Notes: a model not told the origin generated them from the letters alone. Numbered from the stretch's first letter, positions 1-7,373 are shown. The stretch: DNA of 12,621 nucleotides from Omnitrophica bacterium GWA2_52_8 (GCA_001804025.1 MHFC01000031.1:1-12621); one strand, 5' to 3'. A program made the numbers and translations.

Positions 1-197
1 TGGAATCCATGATGCATAGTGCCCGCCCGCTCAGGGCGGAAGTCTCCGACGTCGCCAACGCTGTTTTTGACGGCACGGATATGGTCATGTTGTCCGGCGA
101 GACGGCGATTGGAGAGCATCCGGTCGAGACCGTTCAAATGATGGCGAAAATCATCCTCGAAGCCGAATCCTATGTCCGCATCGGAAACCGGTATTGA
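1..197 (+). CDS. pyk: pyruvate kinase, 3' end (gene starts outside window)
   Basis: This is the C-terminal end of pyruvate kinase, the cytoplasmic glycolytic enzyme that makes pyruvate and ATP from phosphoenolpyruvate and ADP. The gene is cut by the left edge and is read in the frame beginning at base 3. Visible family signatures are [18 protein letters not shown], and the very conserved [13 protein letters not shown] followed by [12 protein letters not shown]. The stop is TGA at 195-197. The protein ends at [11 protein letters not shown], close to where the catalytic (beta/alpha)8 barrel ends in typical enzymes, so the usual C-terminal regulatory domain of roughly 110-130 residues is absent. 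A nearly identical second copy lies at 8303-8499. This copy keeps the family consensus Asp and hydrophobic residue where the second has changed, so it is the better candidate for the functional gene. Family identity is certain; whether the gene is intact upstream cannot be seen. Confidence 0.9.
   Translation, partial: ESMMHSARPLRAEVSDVANAVFDGTDMVMLSGETAIGEHPVETVQMMAKIILEAESYVRIGNRY
1..197 (+). repeat. direct repeat, left copy (pyruvate kinase tail)
   Basis: Bases 1-197 align without gaps to 8303-8499. I count five differences in 197 bases: 69 G/A, 80 T/C, 82 T/G, 110 T/C, and 196 G/A in the stop codon. Similarity stops immediately after the stop codon on both sides. The left limit of this copy lies outside the window. 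Confidence 0.93.
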
Positions 198-227
198 AGA
201 AATTTATGGGATATAACCATAACTCAT

Positions 228-255
228 TTTACAATAAGCGCTTGCATAATATACT
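228..255 (+). promoter_or_regulatory. sigma70-type promoter candidate for the 581-7373 operon
   Basis: TTTACA (228-233, 5 of 6 to TTGACA) and TATACT (250-255, 5 of 6 to TATAAT) are separated by 16 bases in an AT-rich setting. Transcription would start near 262 and leave a leader of about 320 nt before the ATG at 581. It is the best promoter match upstream of the secretion operon. Assignment is by pattern only. Confidence 0.5.
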
Positions 256-535
256 TTTCCTTTTCAATTTTCAGTGCTAACTGAGCTTTTGGCGCCCATA
301 GGTGACAGGCGACGAAGTATTTGCTCCTTATGGGAAGTACGCCGCCGACTGGCCATTTTGTAAAGATCCTGTTCTAAGAGCCGGTATTGATAACATGGCC
401 TGTGACATAACCAGTTTTAATTATTCAAGTTACAAAGAGCGCCGTCAAACCGGCGCAGTCTGGAAGCGCGACCCCCTCGGCGATTATTTGCCGCCCGTCC
501 GCCGGGCCCAACTGAGCCGAGCCTAATGTCTGGTT

Positions 536-559
536 AACGGTTGTTTTAGAAAACCCGTT
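536..559 (+). promoter_or_regulatory. leader hairpin just upstream of the 581 gene
   Basis: AACGG (536-540) pairs with CCGTT (555-559), and inside it GTT/AAC pair around a small TTAGAA loop, with TT unpaired on one side. It sits 21 nt before the ATG at 581 and has no T tract. It could shape translation initiation of the first operon gene, which lacks a clear Shine-Dalgarno sequence, or be incidental. Confidence 0.25.
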
Positions 560-580
560 GTAGGTTCGATAATCAAGACA

Positions 581-1039
581 ATGAAATTCCGGTTCATCCT
601 TTTATTTTTTTTGTTGCTTCTTTCTTTTCCGGCCTACGCGAAGAAAGAGGACGAAGGTAGTCGTGCGACCCTTCATGCCCCCACGGATGTCCAGCCGTAC
701 CCCCATCAAATATTCGAGTCTCAAACGCAAAAGGGAACGACGATTCACGGCCAGGTCTACCGGCCGCGTGAAAATCTCGTTGTTTTAGAAATGATGCCGG
801 AATGGAAAAAAAGCCATAAACCGAAACCAACCAAAAGCGCCCGCAAACAACCCGGCGAAGCCCAAGAAGCCCCCGTCATCAAGTCCGTGCGGCTGAAAAC
901 CGAAAGCGGAAAAGTTTATGAGACCGAAATCCGCCGCGTGCCTTCATGGTTCATGCCGACTGCACGGCAAAATTATCAGACACCCGCCGGTCAAACTGCG
1001 GCGCCGGTGTCACGGGCCGGCGAAGAAAAGGCCCCGTGA
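581..1039 (+). CDS. small exported basic protein, unknown function
   Basis: A 152-residue protein that I do not recognise. It begins MKFRFILLFFLLLLSFPAYA, a classical signal peptide with a likely cleavage after Ala20, so it should be exported. The mature part has no cysteines. Around residues 45-70 it is beta-prone (TTIHGQVY, ENLVVLEMM), followed by a Lys/Pro-rich stretch at 71-95 (KKSHKPKPTKSARK) and a second possible beta segment (IKSVRLKTESGKVYETEIRRV, split by a Gly-Lys turn). The C-terminal 25 residues are rich in Ala, Gln and Pro. It is the first gene of an apparent operon: its TGA stop overlaps the ATG of the giant downstream gene (ATGA at 1039), which implies translational coupling. 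The start is chosen for the signal peptide; no strong ribosome binding site is visible. A role as a small periplasmic or surface partner of the giant protein is inferred from position only. Confidence 0.75.
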   Translation: MKFRFILLFFLLLLSFPAYAKKEDEGSRATLHAPTDVQPYPHQIFESQTQKGTTIHGQVYRPRENLVVLEMMPEWKKSHKPKPTKSARKQPGEAQEAPVIKSVRLKTESGKVYETEIRRVPSWFMPTARQNYQTPAGQTAAPVSRAGEEKAP

Positions 1040-4000
1040 TGAAAAGGCCGCTCTTGCTTTTTATCCTGATTTTTTTAGGGGCCTTCCACCCTCGGGCCTG
1101 GGCCACCTACGAACATGAAGAAAGCCGCGGAGAATCCCATGCAGGGGCGGGCGCAGCCGTCGGGATTTTTACGGCGCTGCTCCAGCAAAGTTTGCAAAAA
1201 GAAGAAGAGGAAAAGGAGCCCGAGCCCCCGCCTGTTGTCACGGTCGTCGAAGTCCCGGCTGACGAAGAATTGAAAGGCCCTTGCCATGCGGAAGTGGAAG
1301 TCGAACACCCGGATAAAAAAGAACCCTATGTTTTTGATGTGCAAATTTATATTCCGCCCTCCGCCGCCGACGCTTTCGCCTGCTGCGAAATGCGGTCGCT
1401 GGAGTTTGTCAACCGATGGCAGCATCCGCTCGAATTTCGCGTTGAAAAAGCCCCGGGCAAAGTCGTCGGTCCCGGCGAGAGCATCCGGCTGGAAGGCAAA
1501 TGGGGGGAGTGTGTCCGCGTCACGGCTTTGAGCCACGGCCAGCAGGGAAAAACCGGCGAACATTTAGTGATCGAAGACCAGCGTTTTTGCTGCAATGAAC
1601 TGAGGACAAAAGGCGCAGGCCGTTTTACGGCGATGCAACTCGTGGACTTTTCCCTCGAGGAAAAAACGCCGCCGTGCAAGCAAGCCGAAGAGTTCCAGTT
1701 GATTTGCTGCGAAGCCTGCCCCGGCCGTCTCGGGGATCGGTTTTATTCGCCGCTCCCTCCGGATACCGAATGCCAGCCCGGCGATATCCGCCACGACGAA
1801 CTGGTCTTCGGCGAAAAGGATTGCGCCAATCCGATGCTTGAGCCCCAATATTATCCCGGGCCCATTATCCCGAATCCGGCCTGTCCTTATAAAGAAGAAG
1901 GTTCGTGTCCGCCGGAATACCGGCCTTGTTCGGCCCAGCCGCGGGCATGTTTTGAAGGATTTGTGGACAAGTGCATTCAAACGGAAACCTGCCGGTATGC
2001 TTGCTGTCAGTGTGTTCCCGAGACCACCACCACCACGACTACCGGCCAGTGCCCGTCTGATTACAATGCCTGCGGTTCTCCAGCTGAATGCGGCGAAGGC
2101 ATGAAGCAAGAGTGCACTCAAACGGAAACGTGCGAAAAGCCCTGCTGCCGCTGCGTGCCGGAAACCGTGACAAAAGACCAATGCCCGGCGGGGTACAATC
2201 CTTGCGGTTCTCCAGCTGAATGCGGTGAAGGCATGAAGCAAGAGTGCACTCAAACGGAAACTTGCGAAAAGCCCTGCTGCCGCTGCGTGCCGGAAACCGT
2301 GACAAAAGACCAATGCCCGGCGGGGTACAATCCTTGCGGGGACCAGGTTGCCTGCGCCGAAGGGTCTACGCGCCAGTGCGTGCGTGTGGAGTCGTGTCCC
2401 GATGAATGCTGCAAATGCGAGCCAAAGACAAAAGATCAAAACTATTGTCCCGATGACTATCCGCCGTGCGGCACGCCGGCGGAATGTCCCGAAGGTTTCA
2501 CGCCGGATTGTGTCCAGGTTTCGACCTGTCCGGAAGCTTGCTGCCGGTGTGTTCCGGCGGTGGAAGAAAATTATTGCCCGGCCGGGTATCCGCCGTGCGG
2601 TACGCCGGCGGAATGTCCCGAAGGTTTCACGCCGGATTGTGTCCAGGTTTCGACCTGTCCGGAAGCCTGCTGCCGGTGTGTTCCGGCGGTGGAAGAAAAT
2701 TATTGCCCGGCCGGGTATCCGCCGTGCGGTACGCCGCCGCCCGTTTGTCCGGATCGATCCGTGCTGCAATGCATCCAGACGGCAGCCTGTCCTGAAAAAT
2801 GCTGCAAGTGCGTGCCCGTCGACGACGATGAAGACTGCCCTCCCGGTTATCCTCCGTGCGGGACTGTTCTTGAATGTCCCGAAAGCTTCACGCGCCACTG
2901 CATTAAAGTGCCTGCCTGTCCGGAGGAATGCTGCAAATGCGAACCTTCGGACAAACGGTCCTGTCCGCCGGGGTTTGGGCCCTGCACGCCGGATCCGATT
3001 CAGTGTCCGCCGGATACTGTTAAGGAATGCGTACCGTCACCGGATTGTCCGTATGATTGCTGCCGGTGCGTTAAACCGCCTCCGCCGCCGTGCGACTGCT
3101 CTTGTGATTTGACGGATGACCTGGATCCTTATCAACCGATCGAAGGCAATCTTGTTTCGCCCGCGGAAACGCCCGAACCGCTGCGGATTCCTTTGAGGGC
3201 GCAGCTGCCGCTTGTCGCGAACGCTTCCGATACCGATTTATTGAAATTGATATGCGAGAAAACATCCCGGGGCGGCGATCATTGCGAGCCTCCCTGCGCG
3301 TCGGAAGACGCTTTGGTTTTTCCGATAAACGCCGAGTATGGCTGGGAAATTGTCCAGGGCGAGGGGGTTCTCGTTTCCGATCCGGCGCCGCCGCTTGCGG
3401 GAGCGAAAACAGCCGCCGGTCCGGCCACGATTTATGTGGCGCCTTCGCATCTGCCGCCCGACCCGAGGGTGCGGATCGAGCTGACCCTGTCGGATGATTC
3501 CCGGCATCGGCGCAATGCGCCTGACGGGTCCCAAAAAATCGAGGTCCGTTTCGAATTGACGGACGAAATTGAAAAAGTGGAAATTCCTTTTGGCAGCGGC
3601 AAGCCGCCCTGGGCCGATGCCCCCAAACCGCCGCCGTCCGATTGCTCCTGCCGGCCGGAAAAAGAATGGGAAGTGAATGGCGGGCTTTCCGGCCCCGATG
3701 GCGAAGAGCGCTATGTGATGTGCGCCGGCCATCATCTTGTGCTTTCCAATTGGGCTAAGGACGGGGATGAATACACGCTGCGCTGCAGCGATCCTGAATG
3801 CGGCCGGCCTGAGAAAAAAGACGCTCAGGACGATCCCATTCTTTACCGCTGGGCTGCCTCGGCGGGAGCCATTATCGGGGAATCGGATAAAATCGTTTTC
3901 CGGGCCCCCGCCGAAGCCGGCCGGGTGAGGGTCTCTCGGAGTGCTTCCGACAGCGGGATGCAGGCGCGTGACGGGGGCAAGGACTTTGCGCCGGTTACAA

Positions 4001-6435
4001 TCGATGTTATCAAAGTAGATTTGCAGGCGGAGGGCATCAAGGAAGAAGACGAGATCACACGGGGCGCACTCGTGGCCTACAATAAGGACAACGACGATTT
4101 TAACGCCGCGGGCGCGGTCTTCAATTACGACCCCGACCGTGAACAAAATGAAGTGGCCGGAGAAGACGATCTAAAGGAAGTGGTGCTCGATATTCAGATG
4201 GGAGAGGTCAACGAAGGCGAAGTGAGGTTTGAAATTGCCGAAGGCGCGGACGGCGAGAACGCCAAACTCAAAGTTTGGGATAGCCTGGAGAAAAGGAATC
4301 CCGTGCTGAACGGCACAACCCGCGTCAAAAGCTGGAGCGCCGCCGAGTTCAAGGCGCTGCCACAGCCGGTCCGTTTCTATGTGGAAGGCTTCAACCGCTC
4401 CGACAAGGTGAAAGATGCGGAGCTTCGCCTGATTTATGCCCGTCAGGCCGGCGCTGAGCCGATGTGTTTGGACCGCATCAAATATACGGTCTTCGAACTT
4501 CTTTTGGATGCAGACCGCGACGACGCGTTGACGGATGACAATAGCACATATCTTCCCGGTTACGATTCGGCCGGCCGCCCACGGATCGCGGCACCCGCAG
4601 GCGAACACTTGACGCGCTTGATCGCCGCACCGCTCAATGAAAAAGTAGCGGACATCGCACGCTTTGTGATCTTCCAGACCACGAATTTCCACGGCATGGC
4701 CATGAATCGCGGGAATATAGAGGACAATGATTATTCTTTCGAAGCGGGCGGCGATATTCTGGAAAAAGCTGCCGAAGGTTTTGCGGACGATCGGGCGCGC
4801 ATGGATTTCTTTGTGCGCGATTACGGCGGCGAGAGCCGGCAAGAGGTGGCTTTGGCGCGTGATGGGATATTTTTGGCCTCCGCGGAATTGCGCGTGCCGT
4901 TCGATACCGACCGTGATCATTTGCCTGATGTTTGGGAAAGGCAATATGCGGGTTTTGACCCCCGCAATCGGGATACAGACGGCGACGGGCGGCAGGATGG
5001 CGCAGAAGATGACGACGCCACGCCCGTGGTGACCGGCGCGCCGGCCCAGGGGCTTACCGGCGACGGCCTGGCCGCGCGGGAAGAATATCGCGGCTTTTTC
5101 CACGGCGAGCCCGACAATACCGGCCATCGCCATTACCGGACCGCGCCGGACACAAAAGATCTCTTTATTCATAGCACAGTCTCTGAAGGTGTGACCAATT
5201 TGGGAATTGCGCACCTGCATACGGCCAATCTGCCGCTTCGCGCCTACCGTATCAATGGAGAAGAATGGCTGAGCCGCTCGACCAAACAGATTAATTTCAA
5301 TGCCCTTCCGGAAACGATGCTCCAGCGCGCTCTGGACCTCGACGTCAGTCCAGTCATTGATCCGACTCTTTTTGGGCTGGCTTATCCCGGAGGCATTGAC
5401 ACGGGCGCCAACGGTGTTTGCGAGACGCCGGCAGTTCCAGACGACAGCCAGGTGATTCCGATCGGGCGGGGTAATCCGGGATCGGTGATCATCACGGCCG
5501 GGCGCAACGGTTATCTTGAAATCCTTCTCGGCGGCGATGATGTGCGCGACGGCCATCTGGTGCGCACAGGCCCGGACGGCATTTTGAATACCGTGCCTCA
5601 TCCTGATGATGCCCCTGTTTTCCTTCAAGGGCAGGGCGAAGCGAACCGTCTTATGATTCGTCCCGGTCCCGGCGAAGCGGCGCTTAAAACCCCACATGCC
5701 AGCGGCGATGACGTGTTAGGCGGCAATCAGATCACGACGGGACCTAACGGGATTGCAGAAACGGCCGCGGCGGAGGGCGACGAACAAGTGATCGCGGTTG
5801 GCCGGGGCGATCCGAATACGGTCGGTATCCGTCCGGGCGCCAACGGGATTTTAGATCCGGTGCGTGCCGGTGATGATGAACTTTCGGGCGATGTTATCAC
5901 TTCCGGAGTGGACGGCATTGCAAATACGGCCGCACTTGCCGGCGACGATCAGAAAATCCCCGTCGGGCAAGGTGAACCGCATGCGCTTTGTGTACGACGC
6001 GGTTCGCTCAATAACTATGAGCGCAAAAGCGTGCCGGTGCCGGATGACGAAGCCCAGGACACGGCCGCGAACCGGGTCAATGAAAGTCCGAATGAGCATG
6101 CCACCCTTTGGATTTATATTCCGACGTTCCACAACATTTTTCACACCTTCGGCAGTGACGGGATTTGGCAGGGCGGTCCCGGCGCGCCCGGAAGCGACGA
6201 CGTGGACGTCGATTTAATGGGCGCTGCCAATCAGGCGCGCCGTCACGATTGGATCCGCAAAACGATGACGCACGAAGGCGGGCATGGCATTCACATCAAT
6301 CACTACAGGCCGCCGGCCGCTCCCGGGCATGCAGTCCCCTGGAGCGTCATGCGTAGCGGCATTTGGGGGTTGGCGGCTCCCGCCAATTATGATGCCACTG
6401 ACGGGGACCAACGCCGGTTGCATTTGAAACATTAA
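1039..6435 (+). CDS. giant exported multidomain metzincin-type metalloprotease with nine 8-Cys repeats
   Basis: A protein of about 1798 residues. The frame is open from 946, but ATG 1039 is preferred: it overlaps the previous stop, has AAGG 7 nt upstream, and gives a clear signal peptide (MKRPLLLFILIFLGAFHPRAWA, cleavage near residue 22). Order of parts: a Glu/Pro-rich segment (about 50-75); a Cys-containing beta-prone region (about 80-285); nine tandem 8-Cys repeats (290-677) with a seven-Thr linker after the first; a proline run and CDCSC; two PKD/Ig-like segments (about 760-840 with YGWEI and IYVAP, and about 930-995 with YRWAA and VFRAP); beta-rich sequence; a calcium-binding-type segment (1289-1325, DTDRDHLPDVWE then DTDGDG) and GDGLAAREEY at 1341; KDLFIH at 1373; a 55-residue Gly/Asp repeat (1453-1656); and a C-terminal protease signature. 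The last is HEGGHGIHINH (H1745, E1746, H1749, H1755) followed by SVMRSG with Met1771, which matches metzincin zinc binding plus Met-turn. The usual Gly at position 8 of that motif is His. Substrate is unknown. The signal peptide and motifs are seen; surface or secreted proteolysis is inferred. Confidence 0.85.
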   Translation: MKRPLLLFILIFLGAFHPRAWATYEHEESRGESHAGAGAAVGIFTALLQQSLQKEEEEKEPEPPPVVTVVEVPADEELKGPCHAEVEVEHPDKKEPYVFDVQIYIPPSAADAFACCEMRSLEFVNRWQHPLEFRVEKAPGKVVGPGESIRLEGKWGECVRVTALSHGQQGKTGEHLVIEDQRFCCNELRTKGAGRFTAMQLVDFSLEEKTPPCKQAEEFQLICCEACPGRLGDRFYSPLPPDTECQPGDIRHDELVFGEKDCANPMLEPQYYPGPIIPNPACPYKEEGSCPPEYRPCSAQPRACFEGFVDKCIQTETCRYACCQCVPETTTTTTTGQCPSDYNACGSPAECGEGMKQECTQTETCEKPCCRCVPETVTKDQCPAGYNPCGSPAECGEGMKQECTQTETCEKPCCRCVPETVTKDQCPAGYNPCGDQVACAEGSTRQCVRVESCPDECCKCEPKTKDQNYCPDDYPPCGTPAECPEGFTPDCVQVSTCPEACCRCVPAVEENYCPAGYPPCGTPAECPEGFTPDCVQVSTCPEACCRCVPAVEENYCPAGYPPCGTPPPVCPDRSVLQCIQTAACPEKCCKCVPVDDDEDCPPGYPPCGTVLECPESFTRHCIKVPACPEECCKCEPSDKRSCPPGFGPCTPDPIQCPPDTVKECVPSPDCPYDCCRCVKPPPPPCDCSCDLTDDLDPYQPIEGNLVSPAETPEPLRIPLRAQLPLVANASDTDLLKLICEKTSRGGDHCEPPCASEDALVFPINAEYGWEIVQGEGVLVSDPAPPLAGAKTAAGPATIYVAPSHLPPDPRVRIELTLSDDSRHRRNAPDGSQKIEVRFELTDEIEKVEIPFGSGKPPWADAPKPPPSDCSCRPEKEWEVNGGLSGPDGEERYVMCAGHHLVLSNWAKDGDEYTLRCSDPECGRPEKKDAQDDPILYRWAASAGAIIGESDKIVFRAPAEAGRVRVSRSASDSGMQARDGGKDFAPVTIDVIKVDLQAEGIKEEDEITRGALVAYNKDNDDFNAAGAVFNYDPDREQNEVAGEDDLKEVVLDIQMGEVNEGEVRFEIAEGADGENAKLKVWDSLEKRNPVLNGTTRVKSWSAAEFKALPQPVRFYVEGFNRSDKVKDAELRLIYARQAGAEPMCLDRIKYTVFELLLDADRDDALTDDNSTYLPGYDSAGRPRIAAPAGEHLTRLIAAPLNEKVADIARFVIFQTTNFHGMAMNRGNIEDNDYSFEAGGDILEKAAEGFADDRARMDFFVRDYGGESRQEVALARDGIFLASAELRVPFDTDRDHLPDVWERQYAGFDPRNRDTDGDGRQDGAEDDDATPVVTGAPAQGLTGDGLAAREEYRGFFHGEPDNTGHRHYRTAPDTKDLFIHSTVSEGVTNLGIAHLHTANLPLRAYRINGEEWLSRSTKQINFNALPETMLQRALDLDVSPVIDPTLFGLAYPGGIDTGANGVCETPAVPDDSQVIPIGRGNPGSVIITAGRNGYLEILLGGDDVRDGHLVRTGPDGILNTVPHPDDAPVFLQGQGEANRLMIRPGPGEAALKTPHASGDDVLGGNQITTGPNGIAETAAAEGDEQVIAVGRGDPNTVGIRPGANGILDPVRAGDDELSGDVITSGVDGIANTAALAGDDQKIPVGQGEPHALCVRRGSLNNYERKSVPVPDDEAQDTAANRVNESPNEHATLWIYIPTFHNIFHTFGSDGIWQGGPGAPGSDDVDVDLMGAANQARRHDWIRKTMTHEGGHGIHINHYRPPAAPGHAVPWSVMRSGIWGLAAPANYDATDGDQRRLHLKH
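1906..3069 (+). repeat. nine tandem 8-cysteine repeats (about 42-48 residues each)
   Basis: The first Cys codons of the nine units are at 1906, 2050, 2182, 2314, 2446, 2575, 2704, 2836 and 2962. The consensus is C-x6-C-x5/6-C-x7-C-x5-C-x3-C-C-x-C, with CPxGYxPCG at the front and CPExCCxCVP at the back. All eight cysteines are kept in every unit, as expected for four disulfides in an exported protein. Units 2/3 (period 132) and 5/6 (period 129) are nearly identical at DNA level. I do not recognise the domain; the spacing resembles small knottin-like modules only in a general way. Confidence 0.9.
5395..6006 (+). repeat. about 3.7 copies of a 55-residue Gly/Asp-rich repeat
   Basis: Units begin at 5395, 5560, 5731 and 5896 (periods 165, 171, 165 bases). 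Each follows the pattern I-T-G-x-[ND]-G-I-x-x-T-A, then DD/DE-Q-x-I-x-V-G-x-G-x-P, then I-x-P-G-x-N-G-I-L, then GDD. The DNA is well diverged, so the repeat is old compared with the Cys units. It lies between the KDLFIH segment and the HExxH motif, so it is probably a surface insertion or spacer in the protease region. A calcium-binding role is possible from the Asp/Gly pattern but unproven. Confidence 0.75.
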
Positions 6436-6445
6436 AAGGGAAAAA

Positions 6446-6470
6446 GGCCAGGTTGCTTTCCGGCCGGGAG
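6446..6470 (+). promoter_or_regulatory. intergenic hairpin plus Shine-Dalgarno before the third operon gene
   Basis: GGCC(A)GG at 6446-6452 pairs with CCGGCC at 6460-6465 around a 7-nt loop with one bulged A. GGGAG (6466-6470) follows immediately and is 9 nt before ATG 6480, an ideal ribosome binding site that decides this start. With no T tract, the hairpin is more likely an mRNA stability or processing element than a terminator, and lets the downstream gene be set apart from the giant. Confidence 0.4.
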
Positions 6471-6479
6471 AAAAGGGCA

Positions 6480-7373
6480 ATGCATTTTATGAAACATTCA
6501 GCTTATTTCCGCGCTTTTGGCCTTTGTTTTGTCTTATTCGCTGCCGTGAGTACCCGGCTTGAAGCGGCTCACGAAGTGGAAGCGGATTTTCGGCTGCAGG
6601 GGACCTGGCCGTCCTTTCCGCAAGTCATGGCCGAAGAGGAGACCGCGGCTGCTGGCGGTCCCGTTTTTTTCAGAGACCAGGACCAGGCCGTGCGGGGCGT
6701 GCTGCGGCTTAGAAATTTGGATGCGGAACCTCTGCGGCTGGAAGAGCACCGCACGAAGTGGACGGATTTTTTGTACGCAGAATTGAAAAAGAACGGCCAG
6801 CGCATGGACTCCGGCAGTTACCGCATCCTTTGGGGCAAGCCTGCGGCTTCCAAAGACGTCCGCAAATTACATCCTGGAGAAACGGTGGAATTGCCGTTTG
6901 AAATCGAAACGGCGGGCGCGGGGGACTCCAAAATCCTGCCCGAAGGGCAGTACCGCATTAAGATCGGGCTGAACACGCTGGAAGTCTCCGTCCTGACGCC
7001 GCTGCGGATCGAAACCGGGTTCCGGAACTTCCGGGTGAAAAACATCGAAAGCCGCGAAGAACGGTTCAATTATTTCGAATACCTTTATCAGCGCGCGTTT
7101 GAAGAAAAAAACGAGGCGCAAATGCGGACGCTGCTGGAAGAAATGATTACGAGAGAGCCGGCGGATGATTTGACTCTGGCCCGGCTCGGGGACTTTTATT
7201 TTTTTAAAGGGGAGTATGCGCAGGCCTTGCCTTTTTTTGAAAGGCTCCTAAAAACGCTGGAAACCGGCGGCCGAAAGAGGCTGCTCGGCTGGCAAAGTGA
7301 ATATTTAAGCGAAGAAGAAATCCTTGAGCTTGCACGCGGGAAGGCCGAAGCCGCCCGCCGTTTGGCGGTTTAA
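6480..7373 (+). CDS. exported protein with Ig-like (BsuPI-like) domain and TPR-like helices
   Basis: A protein of about 297 residues, starting at ATG 6480 behind GGGAG. ATG 6489 is an alternative, and a TTG at 6453 is rejected because it would lengthen the signal peptide and lies in the hairpin. The N-terminus has a hydrophobic signal peptide (AFGLCFVLFAAVS, cleavage near LEA-AHE, about residue 27). Residues about 68-167 are beta-rich: VLRLRNLDAEPLRL, then LHPGETVELPFEI, then LPEGQYRIKI. This order (a free-ligand strand, L-x-PGE-T, then P-x-G-x-Y) resembles the Ig-like BsuPI fold named after the Bacillus intracellular proteinase inhibitor; the similarity is a hint. Residues about 190-260 are helical with one clear TPR-like unit (LARLGDFYFFKGEYAQALPFFERLL). 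It follows the giant protease after 44 nt and is probably co-transcribed. A role as partner, inhibitor or assembly factor of the protease is possible but not shown. Confidence 0.75.
   Translation: MHFMKHSAYFRAFGLCFVLFAAVSTRLEAAHEVEADFRLQGTWPSFPQVMAEEETAAAGGPVFFRDQDQAVRGVLRLRNLDAEPLRLEEHRTKWTDFLYAELKKNGQRMDSGSYRILWGKPAASKDVRKLHPGETVELPFEIETAGAGDSKILPEGQYRIKIGLNTLEVSVLTPLRIETGFRNFRVKNIESREERFNYFEYLYQRAFEEKNEAQMRTLLEEMITREPADDLTLARLGDFYFFKGEYAQALPFFERLLKTLETGGRKRLLGWQSEYLSEEEILELARGKAEAARRLAV

Larger units (their letters stand above)
198..580. other. intergenic region, 383 bp
   Basis: No convincing gene is visible. The first 100 bases are AT-rich and contain the promoter at 228-255. A GTG-initiated frame at 302-526 (74 codons) has no ribosome binding site and no recognisable motif, and I do not call it. 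A perfect 6-bp hairpin (GCGCCG/CGGCGC, 439-456, 6-nt loop) has no T tract and is not a terminator. A second hairpin lies at 536-559. Confidence 0.5.

Noticed and set aside
302..526. GTG-initiated 74-codon frame in the gap before the operon
   Set aside because: No ribosome binding site, no recognisable motif, biased composition from a local hairpin; length is expected by chance.
555..575. GGTTCGAT resembling a tRNA T-loop
   Set aside because: No T stem, acceptor stem or anticodon arm can be built around it.
946..1038. Longer N-terminus for the giant protein starting at ATG 946
   Set aside because: The extension overlaps the upstream gene by 31 codons and hides the signal peptide, which starts exactly at ATG 1039.
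1564..2898. 444-codon minus-strand frame opposite the Cys repeats
   Set aside because: Arg/Ala-rich and repetitive only because the + strand repeat is; it mirrors a well supported gene and has no start signals.
1906..3069. Regular repeats considered as a CRISPR array
   Set aside because: The repeats are in frame, coding, contiguous without unique spacers and conserved at the protein level.
2348..3112. 254-codon + strand frame in another phase of the Cys repeat
   Set aside because: Very Arg-rich repetitive translation of the same repeat; an out-of-frame shadow.
4171..5697. 508-codon minus-strand frame
   Set aside because: It lies wholly opposite the giant gene, whose domain motifs on the + strand are clear; long antisense frames are common in GC-rich DNA.
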